Part shown: piece after piece, positions 22,475-31,632 of the stretch | Numbering within the stretch: position 1 is the stretch's first letter | Layout of the letters: every line of letters starts with the position of its first letter | Assembly (NCBI GenBank): GCA_034359265.1 | Contig: CP136895.1 | Span: 42,550,001-42,614,000 of the forward strand | Source: Canna indica | Lineage: Eukaryota > Streptophyta > Magnoliopsida > Zingiberales > Cannaceae | Direction: 5' to 3' | DNA length: 64,000 nucleotides | Notes under the pieces: model-generated | Database searches by the model: none | Told to the model about the DNA's origin: nothing | The model's input: the letters and a program-made list of their open reading frames with translations, nothing else | Position numbers and translations under genes: made by a program

Positions 22475-23320
22475 ATGGAGGCTTTTGATGTCGTAAGGAG
22501 CGATAGTGACAGCAACTCTACAAAGCACCGAGGCCGAGGTCAGGGTTAGGGTTGTGGGGGATCACCGTAGGCCCGAGATTGGCTTCACACCTGGAGGGAC
22601 CGCAGAGCAATAGATGCACCACCCCCTACCTGGGAGAAGTTTAGAGCTGCTATGGTGGAGAAGTACCTGCGATGAGCGTCCAGGATAGGCGGGCAAAGGC
22701 GTTCGAGCTATTACGTCAAACAGGCAGTATGTCGATGGCAGATTATGAGATGGAGTTCACTCGGCTCTCGAAGTACCATTCCAACCTGATAGCATAGAGA
22801 TCGCCAGGGTCAAGAGGTTTGTGGAGGGGTTGAGGCCGCAGATCGCCAGATTGATCCATTACACATAGGACAATTCCTTTGCTCAGGTTGTAGATGAGGT
22901 GCTCCGAAAGGAGGCGTTAGTACTGACAGACCGACATGATGGTCCCCAGAAGAAAAAGTTTCGGCCCCAGCCTTCAGGGGGTCGGCCAGCTCATTCAGAG
23001 GGAACTTTTAGGTTAGCAGATCCATCACAGGGCGGAGGTCATAATAGTTCCAGAGGCCACATGAGTTGAGGACTAGGGGCGTCATCTGTAGGTTCGCACC
23101 GGAGGTCTGGGCCACAGTAGTGTAACCGATGTCACAGGAGGCACTGGGGGGCTTGCTGGGGATGTTCGGAGGTATGTTTCAGCTGTGGGCAGACTGGGCA
23201 TTACAAAAAGGATTGTCCTAGCAAGGGCAATCAACAGCCTGATCAGACCAGAGGAAAGGCACCGATGTTAGTGGGTTCCGTGGCTTAGAGGGGTCAGACT
23301 CAGGGAGGAGGCCATTGAGC
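22475..23320 (+). pseudogene. gag: gag of the chromovirus, broken
   Basis: ATG at 22475 (MEAFDVVRSDSDSNS). Retrotransposon gag motifs follow: WEKFRAAMVEKYL near 22640-22670, DRRAKAFELLRQTGSMS, DYEMEFTRLSKY, RVKRFVEGLRPQIARLI, then a basic Gly/Arg-rich region. The CCHC knuckle CFSCGQTGHYKKDC is at about 23166-23208. Stops occur at several glutamine- or arginine-like positions and at least one frameshift is near 22670. In the family it forms the particle around element RNA. Confidence 0.8.
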
Positions 23321-23339
23321 TGGTGGTTCAGAGAGGCCC

Positions 23340-23834
23340 GCTGCACGGATGTTTGCTATGAACAAAGAGGGTGCTGAGGAGGCTAGGGCAGTGGTGTCAA
23401 GTAATATTGTTGTTGGGTCTGCCATTGCATATGTCTTGTTTGATCCAGGTGCTACGCATTCTTTTGTATCTGCTTTGTTTGCTGCTAAGTTGTCAGGGAT
23501 ATCTTTTCTGCTTGAATTGCGCCTTGTGGTGTCTACGCCTACAGGCATTTCTGTGATGGCAGAGACAGTCTTTCAGGGCTGTGAGGTTGTCATTTTGTAG
23601 GCATGTATTGATAGCTGACTTGACACTTCTGCCGATGCTGGAGCTTGATGTAATTTTGGCAAGGACTGGTTGGCGGATCATTTTGCCTCAATGGATTATA
23701 GGGCTAAGACTGTGACCTTCAGTAAGCTCGGGTTACCCCAGTTTACCTGCCAGGGTGGGGGAAGGGGAGAGCCATTGATGGCAATTTCAGCTCTCAGGGC
23801 TCGGAAGCTACTTCTGGGTGGTTGCTAGTCTTTC
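23340..23834 (+). pseudogene. pol: Protease of the chromovirus, broken
   Basis: AYVLFDPGATHSFVSALFA at about 23430-23485 is the aspartic protease active site; the usual Asp-Ser/Thr-Gly is Asp-Pro-Gly here. The segment DWLADHFASMDYRAKTVTF (about 23660-23720) follows. A stop at 23598 and others break the frame. It would cut the Gag-Pol polyprotein. Confidence 0.75.
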
Positions 23835-25203
23835 TTGGCCTTTGTGTTTGTGGCAGAGGAAGGCGGAGGTGCGGCTAGGGACATTGGGGGGACGCCCGTG
23901 GTATGTGGCTTCCCTGATGAGTTCCTGGAGGAGTTGCCAGGGTTGCCTCCAAAGAGGGAGATTGAGTTTTGCATTGATTTGCAGCCTGGGGTGAAGCCGA
24001 TCTCTATTCTGTCGTATCAGATGGCACCAGCTGAGCTGAGGGAGTTGAAATCCTAATTGCAGGAGCTGCTTGAGTTGGGTTTCATTCGCCCAAGTGTTTC
24101 TCCTTGGGGTGCTCCAGTGCTCTTTGTGAAAAAGAAAGACGGGTCCATGCGGATGTGCATTGATTACCGGCAGCTTAACAAGGTAACGGTGAAGAATCAG
24201 TATCCGCTGCCCAGCATTCACGATTTATTTGATCAACTTCAGGGAGCTCAGTGGTTTTCAAAGATTGACATGCGGTCAGGATATTATCAGTTGAGGATCC
24301 GGGATAGTGACATCCCTTAGACTACTTTCAGGTCGAGGTATGGGCACTTTGATGTTCCTGGTGATGTCCTTCAGGCTGATTAATGCACCTGCAGCATTTA
24401 TGGATCTGATGAATCGAGTGTTCAGGGAATTCTTGTATAAATTTGTAATTGTGTTTATTGATGATATCTTGATTTATTCTAGGAGCAGGGAGGAGCATGC
24501 TGAGCACTTGAGGGTAGTTATGGAAACTCTCATGGAGCATAGGTTGTATGCTAAATTCTCCAAGTGCAAGTTCTGGTTGGAGAGTGCTGGGTTCCTTGGC
24601 CATATGGTGTCGAGGGAAGGGGTAAAGGTGGACTCCGCAAAGATAGAAGCAGTTCAGAACTAGAAAAGGCTGACTAATGTCACTGAGATCCGTAGTTTCT
24701 TGGGTTTGGCAACTTATTACAGAAAGTTTGTGGAGAACTTCTCCAGGATTGCAGCACCATTGACCCGCCTGACCTAGAAGAAGGTCAAGTTCTAATGGGA
24801 CAATAAATGCGAGGTGAGCTTTCTGAAGCTCAAGTATCGCTTTATGTCGGCACCAGTTCTAGCAGTACCCTCGGGCTCGGGAGGATTTGTTATTTATTAT
24901 GATGCCTGCCGGGTCGTCTTAGGTTGTGTGTTGATGCAGAATGGCAAGATGATAGCTTATGACTACAGGCAGTTGAAAGTTCACGAGAAGAATTACCCAA
25001 CCCATGATCTTGAGCCGGCAGTGGTGGTGTTCACATTGAAGCTGTGGCGTCACTACCTTTATGGCGAGGCTTGTGAGATATACACTGATCATAAGAGCCT
25101 CCAATATTTGCTCAACCAGAAGGAGTTGAACCTGAGGCAAAGGAGATGGCTTGAGCTTTTGAAGGACTATGACTGCACGATCATGTACCATCTGGGAAAG
25201 ACA
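23835..25203 (+). pseudogene. pol: Reverse transcriptase and RNase H of the chromovirus, broken
   Basis: RT starts with FLEELPGLPPKREIEF and runs through [61 protein letters not shown] and the catalytic [11 protein letters not shown] (about 24455-24487; the Tyr-X-Asp-Asp box, Phe-Ile-Asp-Asp here). RNase H follows, with [17 protein letters not shown], the ELEPAVV-like region and [17 protein letters not shown] (about 25080-25130). Stops are at 24054, 24318, 24661, 24776 and 24793, and a frameshift lies near 24345. It ends at HLGKT (25203), where a deletion joins it to integrase. Confidence 0.9.
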
Positions 25204-26386
25204 TGAAAAGAGAAGTGGTCGTGTTTGTGTCTAAGTGCCTGGTGTGTCAGTAGGTAAAGGATGAGCATTTGAAGCCGGCAGGGTTGCTCCAGAACCTTGA
25301 AGTACTAGAGTGGAAATGGGAGAAGATAACCATGGATTTTGTGACGGGTTGCCAAAATCTGGGAAGGGCAATGATTCTATCTGGGTAATGGTGGATCGCC
25401 TAACCAAGACATCACATTTTATACCGATCAGGATGTCCTTTTTAGCTGAGTAGTATGAGAGGTTATTTTTGGATCGGATCGTCGCATATCATGGTGTCCC
25501 TGTTATGATCATCTCAGATCGGGGTACTCAGTTCACAGCTCGATTTTGGCAGTCTTTTCAGGAGGCGTTGGGCACTCAGGTCCGGTTCAGCACTACATTT
25601 TACCCTCAGATAGATGGTCAGTCAAAGTGAACTATTCAGACGCTGGAGGATATGCTAAGAGCATGTGTCCTTGATTTGGAGGGAAGTTGGTAGAGACACT
25701 TACCTCTGATCGAGTTTGCCTATAATAACAGCTGTCACAGCGGCATCGAGATGGCCCCATTTGAGGCATTGTATAGGTGGAGATGCAGGTCACCTGTAGG
25801 TTGGTTCGAGGCAGGAGATTCCCTTATGATGGGACCTGACCTGGTGGAGGAGGCAGTAGAAAAAGTGAAGCTAATCAGAGAGAGGCTGTTGGCAGCTCAG
25901 AGTCACCAGAAGATGTATGCTGATGGAAAGGCCAGGGAGGTAGAGTTTGCTGAGGGGGACATATTGTTTCTCAAAATATCCCCTATGAAAGGGGTGGTAA
26001 GATTTGGTAAGAAAGGAAAGCTAAGCCCTAGATTCATTGGGTCGTTTTCTATTCTCAAGTGAAGGGAGGCTGTGGCCTATGAGTTGGCATTAGCTCCTAG
26101 TACGGACCGAGTACATCCAGCGTTCCTTGTGTCTATGCTAAGGAAGTACATTTAGGATGAGTCCCATGTGATTGAGCCTACTACAGTGGAGGTGGATTCA
26201 GTAGTCTCTTATAAGGAGAGGCCAGTTGAGGTGCTAGACCGTTAGATCAGAAAATTGAGGTCCAAGGAGATCCCCTTGGTTAAGGTCAGATGGGAGCATC
26301 GTTTTGGGCAGGAGGCCACCTGGGAGGTGGAGCAGGATATGAGGGAGTGTTATCCTTCATTGTTTGATAATTTGGTGAGTCCTTAA
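25204..26386 (+). pseudogene. pol: Integrase with C-terminal chromodomain, broken
   Basis: The HHCC finger is cut: only SKCLVCQQVK-like residues remain near 25230-25258 after a deletion at 25203. The core shows KITMDFVTG (first Asp), [28 protein letters not shown] (second Asp) and a HLPLIEFAYNNS region. Then come MAPFEALYRWRCRSP, the GPY-type PRFIGSFSIL, and a chromodomain at about 26200-26386: RPVEVLDR, then KLRSKEIPLVKVRWEHR and ATWEVEQDM. The chromodomain of chromoviruses steers integration to heterochromatin. Stops at 25252, 25449, 25627, 25688, 26059 and 26243 mostly replace Gln or Arg. Confidence 0.88.
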
Positions 26387-26421
26387 TTTTCTTTTCTGAA
26401 ATTCGATGACGAATTTTCTTT

Positions 26422-26434
26422 AAGGAGGGAGGAT
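26422..26434 (+). promoter_or_regulatory. Polypurine tract of the chromovirus
   Basis: AAGGAGGGAGGA, immediately before the 3' LTR start TGTAATATCC at 26435. This purine run primes plus-strand DNA synthesis in LTR elements. Confidence 0.88.
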
Positions 26435-26747
26435 TGTAATATCCTAGATATCTTAATTATAATTATCCTCCTATGGTTTATGTTTGCTCGCCTCGCGGAC
26501 TAGTTCGAGGTCGAGCCGAGTCGACTCATGGTCTGGTGCGAGCCTGCGAGCTCGGGTGAGTTGAATTATAATTTTTAATTATATATAGCTAGTTGATTTA
26601 ATTAGATTACATGTGTTGGTTGCTTGTTTTCATCTATGGGTTTAGATTGTATTAATTAAGCTTGTTTAGGTTAGTGGGTTTGGATTTGGCTCAAGGCGGA
26701 TGCGGGTTTGTTGAGGGGGTTAGTCGGTTTAGGTCTAAGGAAGAGGG

Positions 26748-26755
26748 TATAAAAA
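26748..26755 (+). promoter_or_regulatory. TATA box of the chromovirus LTR
   Basis: TATAAAAA followed by CCCTCCCCCATTGG and a GC/CT-rich leader. The same arrangement is at 37552-37558 (solo LTR 1) and 53073-53080 (solo LTR 2). It is absent from the 5' LTR of the complete element. Confidence 0.75.
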
Positions 26756-27130
26756 CCCTCCCCCATTGGAATGCGGCTCCCCATTGGTGCCGCACAATGC
26801 TTTGAAGGGAGGAGCCAGTCGCCAGTCGTAGCCGCCAGCCGCCCCTCCCCTTTCCTCTCCTTGGAGCCACCAAGCCGTCGTCGAGCCAGCTTCCCTCTCC
26901 CTCTTCTTCCCTTTCTTCTTCCTTCCTTGGAGCCGAGCAGAGAGGAGCTGCCCAACCAAGCCGAACTGCCCCTCTCTCTTCCCTCTCTTCCCCTTTTCCT
27001 CTCGTCAAGCCGGCGGCTTGAGGTGAGGCACCGCCGCCTCTCTTCCCCTTCTTGAGTCGAGCCGCCATCATTTGAAGCCAGATTCGAGGGCCATCATCCG
27101 GAATTTCTTCTAATCATACTTCCAAATTAG

Positions 27131-28749
27131 GTGAGTGGTTTTACCCTCCTTCGGGATTTGTTCGAGTTTCTTGAAACCGTTCTTGGAGGTTTGATGTTCT
27201 TGATTTGTTTTCGATGATCTCTTGGATTCTTGCCGTTCTTTTTGTGTGTCATGCTTGAGGAGGCCCTAAATCCTCCCCTATGGGGTTCAACAGCCCTAGG
27301 ATGATCCTAGGGGTGCTCGGCCAAGGAAGAATCAAGGGTGCCCTCAAGGTGTTTGGTGAAATGCCCAAGTGAGCGATCTTGTTTATCTTGAAGTGTAAAA
27401 CTTGAATTGTTTGCCTAATTAGGTTCTTAAATTGTGGTTGCATGCCTTAGAATTAAATCTGTGATTTTTGGAATTTAATCATGTTTATAAAAATATGATT
27501 TTGATCTTAATATGGGTTCTTGATCATGAAGTGGAGATCTTGTTTAAAGATTATCTTGATGCTTGTTAATCTTGGCTAAACAAACATGATTTAATTCTTG
27601 TGTTGATAATTAAGGAATTTAATTATGTAATTTTCGGATTAAATCATCTCTAATGTGCTGAAACTCAATTAGGCTGAAAACTGCATGCTGAATTATTTGT
27701 TTTAGGACTGATTTTGACATCCTATTTATAATTTGCATAGTTTGCTGAACATAGTCGTGTAACCTATCGTTTCGACCAGCAAACATAGTTTGGAAATATG
27801 GGACACACTCTGGAGATCAGATTCGGATTAGATACATCAGTTTTGGGCAGTAAACTAAAACAAAACCCTAATTATGGTGAACTAAATTTTAATTGTATAA
27901 TTAAAATTGGGTAAAAAGGGTCAGCATAATCTGCTATGAACCAACATGAGAAGTTTATGCATGAAATAAAACCACACGGGTTTATGACATTACAGGTTTA
28001 GGAGTTGGAGTCGGGTATTGGAGTGTTGAGACACTTTCCAATAGGAACACCCCTAAGATACCGTAGGAAAGATTTGACTTAGGTCATGGTGCGCCATATC
28101 TTTATGAATGACGGAGAGGCTCATTGAGGAGCCGGATTGCGGGCTAGGCCCGGGAGGTTGGATGGCTAATTCCCAACCTGTGGAACAAGTTCAGAGGGCC
28201 TTTTCCGATTGTTCTGGTTTGGCATCGTGGGATAAGTTTGGAGGGCCTACCCGATTATCCACGAGGTGGTTTTTAAGGACTAAGTTCGGAGGGCCTACCC
28301 TATTATTCCTGAGATATCTTAGAGGAGTAAGTTCGAAGGGCCTACCCGATTACTCCTGTGATATCTTAAAGGGGCAAGTTCAAATGGGCGAATCTCGATT
28401 GTCCCTATGCATCTCGTGGAGCAAGTTCAGAGGGCCTTCCCGATTGCTCTCGAGTTTCTTTATACTAGGATAAGTTCGGAGGGCCTTCCCGATTATCCTA
28501 GTATGTGTTGTTACCTTAGGGCATGGTAGGCTTAGGCCTATTGTTCTTCACCGTTTGGGTGTTGGCTACCATCGGGCATGTGGTGGCCGGGTGGCCTGTT
28601 AGTAGGTCACTCCCTTGTGACCTTTTACTGCTTGAGTCAGGAGTGTTACCTTATGCATTTTATTTGTGATATTTGTTTTTTTGTGGGGGTTGGTAGAACT
28701 GCTCACTGAGTTCTTTGAACTCACCCATTGTCGTTGTTTTGTTTTGCAG
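27131..28749 (+). other. Putative intron inside the LTR leader
   Basis: Starts at GTGAGT after ATTAG and ends at TTGTTTTGCAG before AGCCTGAC, 1619 bp. Equivalent pairs are at 37936-39662, at 53427-55039 and, on the minus strand, at 50186-48723. The consensus 5' splice site and T-rich 3' splice site are conserved in all four. Splicing would remove the hairpin array and most of the LTR from the RNA leader. No transcript evidence is available here, so this is a prediction. Confidence 0.5.
28155..28500 (+). repeat. Array of eight hairpin units with covarying arms (3' LTR)
   Basis: Units and arms: 28155-28179 AGGTTGG/CCAACCT; 28182-28215 GGAACAA/TTGTTCT; 28229-28260 GGATAA/TTATCC; 28277-28309 GGACTAA/TTATTCC (GGAATAA in the 5' LTR); 28323-28357 AGGAGTAA/TTACTCCT; 28370-28406 AGGGGCAA/TTGTCCCT; 28418-28451 GGAGCAA/TTGCTCTC; 28466-28500 TAGGATAA/TTATCCTA. 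The centre of the last seven is close to GTTCGGAGGGCCTTCCCGA, which can itself pair TCGG with CCGA. Arms differ between units but stay complementary within a unit. Confidence 0.85.
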
Positions 28750-29099
28750 AGCCTGACTAGTGAGGTGGGCTTGAGCACTTGGCGTAGCTCGAGGTCAGAG
28801 GAGCCACATGATCTCATAGCAGTCCTAGCTAGGGGTCGTAGTCGAGTCTGTAGTAGTAGTTGTCATGCACTTTTGTTTTGGTATTGAGAGTTGTAGTCCC
28901 GTGGGGATATTCATGGTTTATCCAGAGTTTTATTTGTTAAAGAACTGTCGCTCTTTGATTTATTTATTTCTGCACTTGAGCTATTTATTAAAAACTTTGA
29001 TGTTTTGAAATAAAAATATGTTTTGGTTCTTTTTATTAATAAAAGATGTTGTTTATTCCGCTATTTTTATGAGTTGGCATGTGCATGGGTTAGGCTGCG

Positions 29100-29136
29100 G
29101 GGTATAGGCACGTATACCCTGGCTGGTCACGTGACC
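29100..29136 (+). repeat. U5 palindrome pair at the LTR end
   Basis: GGGTATA (29100-29106) and TATACCC (29113-29119) form a hairpin with a 6-nt loop. GGTCACGTGACC (29125-29136) is a perfect 12-nt palindrome around CACGTG. Both are kept in solo LTR 1 (about 40015-40051), the reverse LTR (about 48330-48366) and solo LTR 2 (about 55377-55413), with one or two changes. They lie 19-55 bases before the LTR end. Confidence 0.8.
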
Positions 29137-29160
29137 TTGAACTTGGGGCGTGACAAGTTT

Positions 29161-29420
29161 GACGTGGGTGCATGGGTTGAGGCCGCAGGTGGCTGGGAGC
29201 ACGACCGTGTTTATGGCTTTGCAAACAGTGGTCATGAACGCGCTGTGTTAGGGCCACTTGGGGCACCTACCCTTCCGGCTACAGGTGAGCGGCCCTCCTC
29301 ACTCAGATTGCATCTCACTCGAGCATTGTGTCGATGATGTCGCAGTTGTCTTCCTCCTCGATCCAGTAGACGCTCCTGACCCAGTCGTTGTCGACTCCAC
29401 TGCCTCCACCGCAGCCGTGA
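29161..29420 (+). pseudogene. Second gene of CACTA-1, 3' part
   Basis: Continues the gene interrupted at 20473: GAWVEAAGGWEHDRVYGF, then LGPLGAPT and GERP, matching 36450-36580 of CACTA-2. The next about 200 bp of CACTA-2 (coding a Gln/Glu-rich coiled coil) is deleted here, and the sequence resumes at CTCACTCAGATTGC. The end is a Ser/Thr-rich tail with a TGA at 29418-29420. Confidence 0.6.
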
Positions 29421-29730
29421 GATTTTTGTTGATTGTATTTTGTTTATATTTTGATACTTATTAGCCTCCGTTTGAGGCTTAGATACTTGATAGATGTTTA
29501 TACTTTACATTTCATATTTTGATACTTGTTTGCCTCCGGTTTGAGGCTTATAGTTGTTTATATACTTATAGTTGTATATATGATATTTTGATACTTGTTT
29601 TCCTCCGGCTTAAGGCTTAGATTGATGATATTTAAGTAAAACTTGTACGGTTGGTTGAAAATGTATGTGTATGATATTTTGTGGTTGTAATATGTGATTG
29701 TAAATAGATAGTAATATATAAATATCATTG
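29421..29730 (+). other. CACTA-1 3' non-coding part
   Basis: AT-rich, with four copies of a TTTGATACTT word and three of CCTCCG(G)TTTGAGGCTTA-like sequence (29464-29610). Aligns with 36903-37095 of CACTA-2, where only one or two copies are present. It ends at the target CATTG of solo LTR 1 (29726-29730). Confidence 0.6.
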
Positions 29731-29998
29731 TGTAATATCCTAGACGTTTTTAATTTATTTTTCCCTTTTATTGTTTGTGTTTGTCAGCCTAGAGGGCTAG
29801 TTCGAGGTCGAACCGAGTCGACTCGTGGTTCGGTGCGAGCTTGCGAGCTCGGGTAAGTTGAGTTATGAGTTATAATTATATAGCTAATTTATTTGATTAT
29901 GTTACATGTGGATGTGCATGTGTTTATTGCTTGTATTTTATCATGGGGTTAGTTTGGGTTAGCGAGTTGCGGATCCGGGTTGAGAAGAGTGCGGGTTA

Positions 29999-30420
29999 GA
30001 CTACTAGAATATACTACATCAGTCACGGGAATCACCGACGGCCGCCTCGGCCGTCAGAATCATTCATAGCTTTTCGATGGTCGTATCGGCCGTGGATGAT
30101 GTAACCAAATCAGTTGCGGTTTGCATACGGCCGCCTAGAGCCATCGCTCAGTTGATTGCACACATGGGGCGCAAAATAAAATAAGTTATTAACCACGGCT
30201 TAGCGGGGGCGCCAGAGCCGTGGGTGATATGAATAAGTCATTAGCCATGGCTAGCAGCAGCCATTGCTTTTTAATTAATGGCGCGAACGCAACACGAAAA
30301 CTAAAACACTCTAAATCGATGACTTATAGAGGGCCAGCCGTCGGTGATATTAAAATTACGAATCCACGATTTTTCGATGGTTGGCGAGCCATGGGTGAAA
30401 ATACTTTTTATTTGCGTTCG
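29999..30420 (+). repeat. Left subterminal repeats of CACTA-2
   Basis: Imperfect copies of CACCGACGGCCG, GGCCGTGGATGAT, GCCGTGGGTGAT, GCCGTCGGTGAT and GCCATGGGTGA recur about every 50-60 bp, in both orientations. CACTA elements bind their own proteins at such repeats. The right-hand set is at 37140-37518, and a third set at 40130-40493 belongs to CACTA-1. Confidence 0.75.
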
Positions 30421-30750
30421 CGTTCGACCCTTCCTCATTCCCCCGCTCTCTTCTCTCTCCGTCGTTGCCGACCGATCGTCACCGCACCGCCTATTACCTC
30501 ACCCTCGCCGTGCCGCCTGCTCCCTCGCCCTCACCGCGTTGCCACCCCCCTCTCCCCCTCTCTCCCGCCTAGACCGCCACCCCCTCTCCCCCTCGATCAC
30601 CCTTGCCCGTGCGCTCCGCCGCTGGCCGACCTGCTCCCTCGACCTCGCCGTCGATTACTCTCCCCTCTCCGCCGCCACCAAGTGCGTTTGATCCCCCTCC
30701 CCTCTTTGGTCCAGCACTGGTCGAAATCGTAGGGTTTCGGCCAACGCTGG
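30420..30750 (+). other. GC/CT-rich leader-like segment of CACTA-2
   Basis: A CpG-rich, C/T-rich block between the subterminal repeats and the transposase gene. Its composition is that of a 5' untranslated leader. Open frames through it (30220-30732 and others) have no domain and differ in every frame, so I do not call a protein. A dinucleotide (AT)n run follows at 30754-30787. Confidence 0.4.

Positions 30751-30753
<3 letters not shown>

Positions 30754-30787
<34 letters not shown>
30754..30787. repeat. (AT)n microsatellite
   Basis: About 17 perfect AT units, directly after GGCCA. Confidence 0.95.
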
Positions 30788-30791
<4 letters not shown>

Positions 30792-31033
30792 TTGATTAGT
30801 GTTAATTATTGTTATTAGTGATTAATTAGATTTATTTACTGTTATTAGAAATTAACTAGGGTTAATTTTAGATTTAATTAGTAAATTAGTGTTAATTTTT
30901 AAAAAAAATAGATTAATTAGTTTTCAATTAGATTTAATTATTGTTAATTAGTTGTTAATTAGTTGTTAATTAGATTTAATTAGGGTAGAATTAATGTTAG
31001 GGTTAATTTTAGTTTGGTGTAATTATAATTATG
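30788..31033. repeat. Degenerate TTAATTAG-rich low-complexity tract
   Basis: TTAATTA and TTAGTGTTAATT words repeated without a fixed period. No coding potential. Possibly part of an intron or leader of the CACTA-2 transposase gene. Confidence 0.6.
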
Positions 31034-31208
31034 AAATCGTCCACTTTGGACTCACATGCTCCAAAATCGTCCACTTTGGACTCACGCGCTCCTAAATCAT
31101 CCTCTTTGGACTCGCATCAGAATCGTCCATAATGGAAGGACTCGCGCGCACCGGAATCGTCCACTTTAGACTCGCAGCCAAATTGTCCACGGTGGACTCG
31201 CGCCGGAA
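31034..31208. repeat. About six tandem copies of a 29-30-bp repeat in CACTA-2
   Basis: Unit close to AATCGTCCACTTTGGACTCG followed by a variable CxxxCxCC end, starting at 31034, 31063, 31092 and so on with period near 29. TCCA/TGGA within each unit is a small inverted repeat. The fourth unit is altered. Located upstream of the transposase start. Confidence 0.8.
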
Positions 31209-31373
31209 TCAAGACAAGTTGATACGTTTCACGTACGCATCGACGAGTCAAGTTTTAGTTTTGCAAAACCTTAGATCCGTTCGGGGGTTGTATGTTCATG
31301 TAAACGAAGTAAATGATCTTTTATACGACGTACAACCCTTGAATTATCCCTAATTGGATAATTTGGGAACTTA

Positions 31374-31558
31374 GTTATTTATATTGCACTTAGTTTATTT
31401 TTTTAGTCATTATTCATTTTTAAATTTTGGCTAGTATCTCCCTTGTTCTCCGATACGCGCCCAGATGATATGCGTATTCAGAGAACTATAGGGAGATACT
31501 GCCGAAATTTAGAATGAAATTAATGACTAAAAGAAATACTAAGTGCAATATGAATAAC
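31374..31558. repeat. Foldback with arms of about 85 bp upstream of the CACTA-2 transposase gene
   Basis: Left arm 31374-31458 (GTTATTTATATTGCACTTAG ... GATACGC) is the imperfect reverse complement of right arm 31472-31558 (GCGTATTC ... AAGTGCAATATGAATAAC), with a 13-nt loop. Mismatches are scattered and matching blocks include TATTGCACTTAG, AGTCATTA, TAGTATCTCCCT-like and TTCTC. It ends 74 bp before the transposase ATG. It could be an inserted foldback, or a precursor of small RNA. There is no clear target duplication. Confidence 0.8.
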
Positions 31559-31632
31559 ATGAATCCCGAATGGAATAGGACAATCTCACCTAAAGACATT
31601 ACCTACAGATATTGCCCACATTTTGACAGAAC

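Larger units (their letters stand above)
20474..29155 (+). mobile_element. Complete chromovirus (Ty3/gypsy, Tekay/Del-like)
   Basis: LTRs start TGTAATATCC and end GGCGTGACA. The 5-bp target AGTTT is at 20469-20473 and 29156-29160. Order: 5' LTR 20474-22261, PBS, gag, protease, RT, RNase H, integrase, chromodomain, purine tract, 3' LTR 26435-29155. The domain order and a C-terminal chromodomain identify a chromovirus, and the RT sequence resembles the Tekay/Del group. Pol has about a dozen stops, two or more frameshifts and a deletion between RNase H and integrase. The 5' LTR has lost about 930 bp including the TATA box. The element is dead but structurally complete. Confidence 0.93.
26435..29155 (+). 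repeat. 3' LTR of the chromovirus
   Basis: 2721 bp and the most complete reference copy of this LTR family in the window. Parts in order: U3; TATA box at 26748-26755; GC- and CT-rich leader to about 27115; donor-like AG/GTGAGT at 27129-27136; AT-rich tract; hairpin array 28155-28500; acceptor-like GTTTTGCAG at 28741-28749; AATAAAAG near 29037; U5 palindromes 29100-29136; end at TGACA. Open frames across 26671-27071 are by-products of the GC-rich leader. Confidence 0.92.

Noticed and set aside
26671..27071. Overlapping frames on both strands in the LTR leader
   Set aside because: The GC/CT-rich leader is free of stops by composition. Equivalent frames at 37526-37876, 50179-50503 and 53061-53359 do not share a conserved protein frame.
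30220..30732. 170-codon frame near the left end of CACTA-2
   Set aside because: Crosses subterminal repeats and a C/T-rich leader-like block; no domain, and no counterpart in CACTA-1 can be checked.
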